A stretch of 64,000 bases of DNA, from contig MCFE01000485.1 in the NCBI GenBank assembly GCA_002104905.1, positions 1-64,000 of the forward strand, read 5' to 3'. The translations under genes were made by a program, and so were the position numbers. The notes beneath the pieces were generated by a model. It was not told the DNA's origin. It worked only from the letters and a program-made list of their open reading frames with translations, and made no database searches. The stretch comes from Basidiobolus meristosporus CBS 931.73. Taxonomy: Eukaryota > Basidiobolomycota > Basidiobolomycetes > Basidiobolales > Basidiobolaceae. Numbering within the stretch: position 1 is the first letter of the stretch; the number at the start of each line of letters is the position of its first letter. Shown one piece after another: positions 56,285-64,000 of this stretch.

Positions 56285-58395
56285 GCCCTCCGGTCAGGAC
56301 AATTGAAATGCGGAAGAAGAAGCGTCAACATGATGCTTCTAGAGAGGAGGCAAAGGAACCTGTAGTAGAGGTTCCGTCAAAAGGAAAGAGCACGGAATTA
56401 GGTGAAGAAGTACGGAATGAACCTTGGGAAGAAGTGTTAAAGCAAACGAAGAATGCTAGCACATCTTTCCATGGCCTATTCCCCATAATGAAGGTACTAG
56501 AGCAAACCAAGGCAACCCTCCCAATAACCAATTTACTGGGACTGGCCCTGGCTCTAGTCAAGGAACTGATAGAGGGATTGAAGGAGATAACGACCCTCCA
56601 TGTCAACCAAACGGTCCTGCAAAAACCAAATAAAGGTACAAACGTAAAGGTACGTATAGAGAATAAGGAGATTCTTGCCCTTATTGACACAGGATCCTCT
56701 ACGTTGATCATGTCAGAGTCATTAGCGAAACGTCTAAAACTAAATATAGTCCCCAACGACACCATTCAAGTACGGCTAGCAAATGACCAACTGGATACAA
56801 CGGTAGGTGTGGTGCCTAATTGCCCCATTTGGCTAGGCAACTTGATAATACGCCAAGATGTTGTGGTCCTACCTGTCGCAGCCAACGACTTACTCATTGG
56901 CAAGAGTTGGTTTATCCAACATAAGATGGATATACTTTACAGTGCATCTGAACTCAGGTGGGATACCAAGAGTATCCCACTGATTCATATCACCAATGAG
57001 AACAAGGCGCGTAGCAACAGTGTGACAATCGAAGAGGTGAAACCGTCGCAGTCTCTGATCATCACACAAAAGGTGATAAAAATACCACCCGCCAGTGAGA
57101 CGGTGATCTCATTAGAAACACCAATAGCTTATTCAACAAGCGGAAGAATGATAACCGCAGCGAAAGCATCCAAGCAACTGGAAGGAATCTTGATCCCTAA
57201 AGTATGGATACCACCAAAATTTGAAACGCAAAGCCTGAAATGCTTAGTGGTTAACAATGGGCAACACACGGTGACATTGCCTAGAGGAGTGCCATTGTTA
57301 AACTTAGAGGAAGTCGACGGAAACGACCAAGGACCACCTCCAAACAAAGAACCAGAAGAAGAACTCCCCAAACTAGATGTGGACCCCGGTCTACCGCCTA
57401 CATTACGAGACAAATTCCTAGAAGGAATACGTCCGCTTGCCCAAGTATTCTCTAAGAACCAAGTAATTGGTCATATACCTGGGGTATATCACCAAATCCA
57501 CCTTGCCGACAAATACCCCATCAAGCAAAAAGCCTATAGGAATTCGAAAATTGACACAGACTATATCAAAGAGACGATTGAAACTTTATTAAAAGACGAC
57601 ATCATTACAGAGAGCCAGTCTCCGTGGGCCTCCCCTGTAGTGATAGTCCCAAAGAAAGACGGAAAGCGACGCTTTTGCATCAACTACCGGAATTTGAACG
57701 CCGTCACCCGGAAGGACGTGTATCCACTACCGCAAATAGACAACCTCTTGGACAGATTAATTGGAGCTAAATATTTTAGCTCTCTTGACTTAATCTCCGG
57801 GTATTGGCAAGTAGAAGTAGCCCCGGAAGATCGACCCAAAACCGCTTTTATAACATTGTTTGGATTATACAAATGGAACCGACTACCCTTTGGCTTGTGC
57901 AATGCCCCCGCTACGTTCCAAAGGATGATCAACAAGGTGCTAGGAAATCTACAATGGGAATGCGCCCTTGTGTATCTGGACAACATCACGATATATTCCC
58001 CCAATGTAGAAGAACATATACACGACGTGCAACGTATCCTGACATCCCTCCTCAAGAACCAACTCAAACTACATCCCAAGAAGTGCCATTTCCTGTATAC
58101 AAAATTGTTGTTCCTGGGCCACGAGATCTTGGCAGATGGAATATACCCATCTACGTCACTCCTGAAAGCCGTTCAAAATGCACCTGCACCAAAGGACATT
58201 AATGCAGTGTTGGGATTCCTAGGATTAGCCGGCTACTATTGCCGCTTTGTCAAAAACTTCACAACGATAGCAGCCCCCCTATACAAATTGACGCGAAAGG
58301 GCCAGTGTTTTGTATGGTCAGAGCCTCAAAAGAGAGCATTCAATCAGCTGAAACATTACCTGACGTCACCGCCAGTGTTACGATTTCCCAATTAG
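56251..58395 (+). pseudogene. Ty3/gypsy element 1: protease and reverse transcriptase
   Basis: A 714-codon open frame. Protease: LALIDTGSSTLIMSESLAKR (56670-56730; DTG intact) and VAANDLLIGKSW. RT: SPWASPVVIVPKKDGKRRFC, YPLPQIDNLLDRLIGAKYFS, SLDLISGYWQVEV, LPFGLCNAPATFQ, then YLDNITIYS at 57973-57999, where the family has YLDD. The GAC-to-AAC change at 57982 is a CpG transition and would remove a catalytic Asp. The start of RNase H follows (FVWSEPQKRAFNQLK) up to TAG at 58393. Confidence 0.85.
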
Positions 58396-59401
58396 GATGC
58401 AAGATTTTTTATTAACTGTGATGGAAGCCTCACCGGTATAGGCGCCGTACTGGGACAATACCACCAACCTGGCGAATTCCACCCGATCGGTTATGTGAGC
58501 CATTTGCTAAACAAACACGAACACCACTACCCTGTTACCGAGATAGAATGTCTGGCTGTTGTTTATTCAATTAAACAATTCCATACATACATACATGGTT
58601 GCCGATTCACGATAGTAACGGACCACAGCGCACTGGTCTGGCTGATGAAAACTAAAGACTTTACCGGCCGACTAGCATGTTGGGCCCTACAACTACAGCA
58701 ATACGACTTTGAAATAATTCACCACGCTGGCAAGAAACGCCAGGACGCAGACTTCCTCAGTCGCTATCCCGTTTGCCAAATACGTGTCAGTGATGAGTAT
58801 GAGGACGTAATCTGCTTTAAAAAGAAAGGGAGGTATCCCAAACACGTCGTTACAAACAAACAGAAGAGAGAATTTTGAAGGAAATGGTGTCAGTACAAAG
58901 TACAAGAAAATCGACTATGGTTCCTCCAAGGACAGTCCAGAGCCAAGGTACCCCCACTAGCAGCCCGTGAAGAAATCATACAAGAAAGACATATGTCATT
59001 AGGACACGCTAACCCCCTAACAACATATAAGATGTTAAGAAAAACGTTTTATTGGCGAAAAATGATGACCGACGTTACCAATATGTTACAAAGATGCACC
59101 ACTTGCAAAAGATTCAACCGGAGTCAGAAGATAAGGACAACCGCACCAATACCGGTTGACCTGCCCTTCCACCAAGTAGGGATCGACTTTGTTGGCCCCT
59201 TTATGAAAACAAAGAAAGGAGAACAATACATAATAATTGCTACCGATTATTTCTCAAAGTGGGTAGAAGCCCAAGCCGTCCACAATAAAGATCAGAAGAC
59301 AACCGCCTGATTCATTCTAGAACACCTCATCTGCCAACATGGATATCCTCAGATACTCCTGTCCGACAATAGTGGTTCCTTCCTGAATGACACCGTTGTA
59401 G
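58396..59401 (+). pseudogene. Ty3/gypsy element 1: RNase H and integrase, interrupted by element 2
   Basis: After the TAG the same frame continues with RNase H (INCDGSLTGIGAVLGQ, EIECLAVVYSIKQF, TDHSALVWL) to TGA 58876. The integrase zinc domain follows (HMSLGHANPLTTYKML...CTTCKRF) and core (VGIDFVGPFM, TDYFSKWVEA) to TGA 59308, then GYPQILLSDNSGSF. It stops at TVV (59401), before the catalytic Glu, where the element 2 LTR starts. Both TGA codons can be explained as CGA with a CpG transition. Confidence 0.85.
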
Positions 59402-60475
59402 TGGGGTCACAGTGACACCCACAGGCAGATGTGCTCATTCTTATGCGTTCACTTCCCTAAAAAGGATTACCCCGCCTATATTATTATCATCCCAAATTTG
59501 CAATATTTCCTATTTTTGTCTATGTGATTATTACTATGCAACCTGACAAACTATTTGTCACTATTAACCCATTGCACAAGCTATTCTTATTCCTTACCGA
59601 GATGCCAAGATAAGATAGTTACCTTATAAGGCAAGTACCCCAACAGTGCCCATGTCACGTGACCATCTTGGTTTCATAATTCCCCATCTCACTACCATAA
59701 GAGGCAACCACATGACGCAGCGGTTTCATGTTACCACTACCTGATTGGCTAGGTGCTACTATGTCTCATGGAACAATCCGCCAAGAATTTGCGCTATTTT
59801 TAGTACACAAAGACATGATTGGTTGTCTACTACCTTCTGGAAACTTCCGGAAAGTATTTTCTAGCAAGAAATTGAGCAGCAAAAAAGTATATAAGGGAGG
59901 CTATCCCTTAAAATAAATCATCCCTCTTCTAATATTCCGACTTATTGATTAGTGAGATCACCGCTACCTATTACCACTATTTTCTGACTCAGACCTGACA
60001 ACACTCCCAGGAAACCGCGCTGACAGCCAACTGACCTTGGAGGCACTACTTGTGAGGAATACTCAGAGTAGGTATATTTTATTATATTTGTTTGTTTTCC
60101 CAAGTTTGTTCTTGTACAGGCAAAGATACTTTTCAGTCTTTGTAACTATTGGTCAAAGCTGCATTCTTATCAAGTCCCTGTTGGTGGAGTTTACAGTTGT
60201 TTTGACTTTGGAAACTTTAGTACATTGTCATCTCAAAGGACGTCGAAGCCATTATAAACTTTTGTTAAGACGCCAACTAAGTTGGGGATTGTAGTTCAAT
60301 AGTTTTCCCTTGACAAGCTTGAGGCTTTATCCCCCATCACATTAGATTAGATAAAAGACCCAGTATTCCTAGCAAGCTTTTGCCAGAGGTTATCGCACCC
60401 AGTGAACACCCCACACACATTCACACTTGAGAAGTGTTGGCCGTATTTTGCCCTTTGGACTTATACACCACCACA
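59402..60475 (+). mobile_element. 5' LTR of Ty3/gypsy element 2 (about 1.07 kb)
   Basis: The left end is placed where element 1 integrase stops (TGGGGTCACAGTGACACC; GTCACAGTGAC is palindromic). The right end, ...CACCACCACA, lies four bases before a PBS. A TATA box (AGTATATAAGGG) is at about 59887-59898. No frame of note inside. The matching 3' LTR is outside the window, so the exact ends are inferred. Confidence 0.65.
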
Positions 60476-60479
60476 TAAT

Positions 60480-60496
60480 TGGCACCCAACGTGGGG
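60480..60496 (+). promoter_or_regulatory. Primer-binding site of gypsy element 2
   Basis: TGGCACCCAACGTGGGG has the TGG start and 17-18 base length of a site that pairs with a tRNA 3' end, and lies right after the LTR end. I cannot name the tRNA without the host tRNA set. Confidence 0.65.
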
Positions 60497-60615
60497 GGTT
60501 CATACAAGCTCCCTAGGACCCAACAAGATTTACCTGAAGATTTGAGCCGTCACCCATTTATTGAAACAAGAATACCGATATTATCAAGACTATAATACCA
60601 ACCTACGTACCCAAA

Positions 60616-63600
60616 ATGAACTCTATGCCGTTACCACTCTCACATGGAGCCCCACAGTTTGATGGAAAGAATGTGGAGAGCTTCATATTCAAATGGGAGA
60701 AGCTCTGCAAGATGTGCAGCCTATCTGAACAAGAAATGGCTGAAGACTTCCCCTACTACTGCACTGATGATATTACTACCAAGCTTCTCAGACAAGGAGA
60801 CATTCTGACTGACTGGACCTTAATGAAGACCTACCTACAGGCCGAGTATGGCAGACCCCAGATATACTATGGAATTGAAGACCTCAGACACTTTGGGAGG
60901 ATGGGACTCTCCAAGCTACCAATTGAAGAGTTCATTCAACAATATGAAGATATGGCCAAGCCACTCCTAGAGTCCCAGGCAATAACTGAGTTTACCATGA
61001 CACTTTACCTTGCACAAGGGCTTCCCCAGGAGTTGGCAAGGAAAGTTGACCTACATGCAGCCAAGGATGACAAGTCTGGCATTCCTTGCTTTGCAGAGAT
61101 GAAACGTGTACTCCTAGAGGCAAAGCAAACTTCTACCTTTATGAGACTCCTGACATCTAATCTGCCAGACCAGCCAACCAAGGAGCTAAAGAGTGCTGTT
61201 GCTGACAATCAGACCTACACTACCGACAGAATTGACCAACTTGCTGAACAGCTACAAAAGCTAGCCCTCAAGGTTAATGGCTCAGCTGAGGTAGCTACTG
61301 AGGGCCAAAGAGCTTTGCCTAGACACTGCATTTGGTGTGACTCTACTCAGCATGCCAGACGTGAATGCTCAGAGCTTAGCCAGCTACTTAGAGAAGGAAC
61401 AGTACAGTTTGATGCTGATGGAATGCTTGCTGATAAGGAAGGAAAAAGGATTCCCACTAATTTCCGAAGAGGTGGAATGAGAGCCCTTTTCCAGAAGTCT
61501 GACTCAGCAACTAGAAAGATTACTGTTGATGCCCCTATTGAGACTCATACAGTGAGTCCAAACAGCCCTGACAACAGAAAATACGAAGTAGACACCTTTG
61601 CTACTAAGAGACACCTTCCTGAAGAACCTGTCAAACCCATCCTTAGAAGACCACGATTTGAAGAGCCTGAGGTTATTATTGACAAGAGGCCTGGAACACT
61701 GCCTACCCAAGACCCATTACCTCACTTTCAGATGACCTCAAAGATAGCAGGCTACTCAAGCCCCCAATTGATTACTGAGAAACTACTGAAGCAGAACCTC
61801 ACTTTGTCAGTTGGAGAAATCATGAGTGTATCACCGTCTGTTAGGAAGACCTTTGATGAGCAGCTTAGAACAAGAAGACAAGCTGTTGAACATATGGACA
61901 CCCATATAATCCAGACAAACCATGAAGACCACAAAAAGGATGACAACGCTACCAAATATAAGACCTTTTACTCAGTTGCAACTGCTGTGGTGAAAGGGTA
62001 TATATATGATGACCCTGTTGACTGCCATATTGACAGTGGTTCAGAGATTTGTGTTATGCCGCTAGACTTCTGGAAGACACTTAGAAGCAAGGAGCTACTG
62101 CCTGTTGATAGAGATATTGGATGGAACATGACTGATGCAAACTCAGGGTCTAGCCCACTCTATGGTGTAGTGCACAAGTTCCCTATTGAGGTACAAGGAA
62201 TCAAGGTCTGGCTTCCCCTCTTTATCTGCCAGAAGGCAAACTTTGACCTTCTGTTAGGCAGACCATGGGAGACCAGTACTAAGGCTACAACTACCAACTA
62301 TTCTGATGGGTCAGTGTGGTACACTATACAAGGATCCAACCCAGGACTACAGTCAACATTCTGTGGGGTAACACCCAACAATAAGAGGACACATACCGCT
62401 TGCCAGAAGACACATCTTGTTATAGAAGAAGATGAGGAGCCTGACAGTATACACCCTAACAGTTGGAGCTACTCATTAGGTATACAGGAGCAGACAGCTA
62501 TGGTTCGCACAAAATACAAGACAGTGGAACAGAAGATTAGACCATCACTTACGCCTTTAACTGATGGGTCTCGACCTGCTGATTACATCAGACCACCAGA
62601 AGGAACACCAGAAGATATACGACTTACACCTGAGAGACTTAAGCAACTTACCGTTGGTGATGGAAACCTAACACCGGAGGAGATCTTACTATTTGAAGAA
62701 ACCCTGAAAAGGCATGATAAGGTTTTCTCATATAACGACAAGGAGATGGGACTCTTAAAGACATCTGTTGAAAAACCTATCAAAATTCATACAGTGCCCC
62801 ACACACCCTGGTCATTTAAGCCTTACCCACTGCCTAGAGGACTCCAAGCTGATGTGCATGACCTACTTAAGAAGAAGATTGAAGCTGGTATCCTAGAACC
62901 TTGCCATGGACCTTATGCTAACAGATGGTTTGTGACCAAAAAGAAGAATGGGAAGCTCCGATTCATTCAAGACATGCAACCTGCAAATGCTGTCACTATC
63001 AGAGATGCCGCAATACCTCTGTCTATTGATGACTTTGCAGAAAGCTTTAGTGGTCACTCCATCTACTCAACATATGATCTCTACTCAGGATACGACCAGA
63101 TTCCCCTAGATGAGACATCAAGAGATATGTTTGCACTCCAGACACCATTTGGACTGTTAAGAATGACAAGACTTAGCCAAGGGGCAACAAACTCTGTGGC
63201 TCAGTTCCAGCGGTGCATGGTAAATGTGCTCTACCGGTTTATACCTGAGAAACTTGCTGTCTTTGTTGATGACATAGGCATCAAAGGACCAAAACTCCGG
63301 GACACAACCGAAGTTATGCCTGGAGTAAGAAAGTTTGTCTATGACCATATTTCAGACAATGATGCCATATTAGGAGCCATTGAAGAAGCTGGACTCACCA
63401 TCAGTGGTGAGAAAAGCAGCTTTGGTGTATCAGAGATATCCATTGTTGGACAAAAATGCAACACCTTTGGTCGTTCACCCGGAGACTCCAAGACACAAAA
63501 GATATGCAACTGGCCTACCCCCACAAATCTAACACAAGCTCGTGGCTTTGTGGCAGCTTGTGGGTTCTTTAGGATCTGGATCCCAAGATTTTCTGAGATA

Positions 63601-64000
63601 GCAGAACCAATCTACCGACTACAGAGAAAGAATGCCCCATTTAGCTGGGGAGAAGAGCAAGAAGAAGCCATGCAATTACTAAAAGAGGCCTTAGTATCTC
63701 CACCAGTTCTGAGACCTCTTGACTATCAGAACACTGAATGCCCACCTATCTTGACGGTGGATGCAAGCCCTGTAGGAGCTGGAGCACTACTTGGCCAAGA
63801 TGATGAAGATGGTAACCGCTATGCCTGCAGATATGAGAGCTGCCTCTTCTCTCCTAGAGAACAAAGATACTCACAGATTAAGAGAGAGCTACTAGGAGTT
63901 GTGAAGATGCTGAGAAAGCTGAAGTCACAACTCTACATGACACATTTCATCCTGGAGACAGATGCTAAGCCACTTATAGGAATGATCAACAAACCTGATC
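60616..64000 (+). CDS. Intact Gag-Pol polyprotein of Ty3/gypsy element 2 (runs off the window)
   Basis: From ATG 60616 the frame is open for 1128 codons to the last base, without a stop or frameshift. Gag (about 1-230) has a capsid-like segment (FIQQYEDMAKPLLESQA). Next come a CCHC knuckle (CIWCDSTQHARREC, Cys238-Cys251), an aspartic protease with DSGS at residues 473-476 and DLLLGRPWE, RT from about 720 (GPYANRWFVTKKKNGKLRF, LYSGYDQIPLD, FVDDIGIKGPK with FVDD at 883-886), and RNase H starting TVDASPVGAGALLG (Asp1049). The rest of RNase H and integrase should follow outside. Gag and Pol share one frame, so no ribosomal frameshift is needed. It makes the proteins for copying and inserting the element. 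Confidence 0.95.
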   Translation, partial: MNSMPLPLSHGAPQFDGKNVESFIFKWEKLCKMCSLSEQEMAEDFPYYCTDDITTKLLRQGDILTDWTLMKTYLQAEYGRPQIYYGIEDLRHFGRMGLSKLPIEEFIQQYEDMAKPLLESQAITEFTMTLYLAQGLPQELARKVDLHAAKDDKSGIPCFAEMKRVLLEAKQTSTFMRLLTSNLPDQPTKELKSAVADNQTYTTDRIDQLAEQLQKLALKVNGSAEVATEGQRALPRHCIWCDSTQHARRECSELSQLLREGTVQFDADGMLADKEGKRIPTNFRRGGMRALFQKSDSATRKITVDAPIETHTVSPNSPDNRKYEVDTFATKRHLPEEPVKPILRRPRFEEPEVIIDKRPGTLPTQDPLPHFQMTSKIAGYSSPQLITEKLLKQNLTLSVGEIMSVSPSVRKTFDEQLRTRRQAVEHMDTHIIQTNHEDHKKDDNATKYKTFYSVATAVVKGYIYDDPVDCHIDSGSEICVMPLDFWKTLRSKELLPVDRDIGWNMTDANSGSSPLYGVVHKFPIEVQGIKVWLPLFICQKANFDLLLGRPWETSTKATTTNYSDGSVWYTIQGSNPGLQSTFCGVTPNNKRTHTACQKTHLVIEEDEEPDSIHPNSWSYSLGIQEQTAMVRTKYKTVEQKIRPSLTPLTDGSRPADYIRPPEGTPEDIRLTPERLKQLTVGDGNLTPEEILLFEETLKRHDKVFSYNDKEMGLLKTSVEKPIKIHTVPHTPWSFKPYPLPRGLQADVHDLLKKKIEAGILEPCHGPYANRWFVTKKKNGKLRFIQDMQPANAVTIRDAAIPLSIDDFAESFSGHSIYSTYDLYSGYDQIPLDETSRDMFALQTPFGLLRMTRLSQGATNSVAQFQRCMVNVLYRFIPEKLAVFVDDIGIKGPKLRDTTEVMPGVRKFVYDHISDNDAILGAIEEAGLTISGEKSSFGVSEISIVGQKCNTFGRSPGDSKTQKICNWPTPTNLTQARGFVAACGFFRIWIPRFSEIAEPIYRLQRKNAPFSWGEEQEEAMQLLKEALVSPPVLRPLDYQNTECPPILTVDASPVGAGALLGQDDEDGNRYACRYESCLFSPREQRYSQIKRELLGVVKMLRKLKSQLYMTHFILETDAKPLIGMINKPD

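Noticed and set aside
60037-60294. 85-codon frame in the LTR of gypsy element 2
   Set aside because: Lies wholly inside the inferred LTR, has no known domain and precedes the PBS.

Overview
The window looks like nuclear DNA of a filamentous, non-yeast fungus. The recognisable host genes are fungal in type and carry short 61-76 bp GT-AG introns, several with a CTAAC-like branch site, and the rest is packed with Ty1/copia and Ty3/gypsy LTR retrotransposons. I cannot name the species from sequence alone.

Layout. Positions 1-24095 are a retrotransposon nest: rearranged Ty3/gypsy debris (1-2420), head-to-tail copies of one decayed copia family ('family A', LTR about 349 bp, ends TGTTGT...ACAACA), a 739-bp foldback element (3196-3934), a gypsy-type LTR (6810-7325), an unidentified decayed minus-strand coding stretch (7352-8640), a Tnp2-like transposase relic (about 9060-9675), a 318-bp MITE with subterminal 11-bp tandem repeats (11096-11413), a stack of LTRs truncating one another (13117-13915), and a structurally complete family A element (17653-22327) with a 5-bp target duplication, nested in another family A element. 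The two parts of one LTR lie about 10 kb apart (13117-13284 and 23559-24095), which gives the order of insertions.

Positions 24096-46739 are a mostly host-gene island: a GOT1-like Golgi transport protein (minus, four exons, not visible as one open frame), methylenetetrahydrofolate reductase (plus, two exons), a 1010-residue pentatricopeptide repeat protein (plus) containing sixteen indel-free 35-residue repeats, two weaker hypothetical genes, and a secreted RNase T2 (minus, four exons). A small LTR pile-up at 29.8-31.5 kb interrupts it. Much of the spacer has no gene I can defend.

Positions 46740-64000 return to retrotransposons: broken family A copies, a nested, strongly decayed second copia family ('family B', 51426-54306), a 519-bp gypsy-type solo LTR, a decayed Ty3/gypsy element with an altered RT active site (55502-59401), and, inserted into its integrase, a gypsy element with about 1.07-kb LTR and an uninterrupted Gag-Pol frame that runs off the window end (59402-64000).

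The host genes (one-carbon metabolism, Golgi traffic, organelle RNA binding, secreted RNase) do not form a pathway. The clearest theme is the contrast between an ordinary gene island and nested, differently aged mobile elements on both sides.
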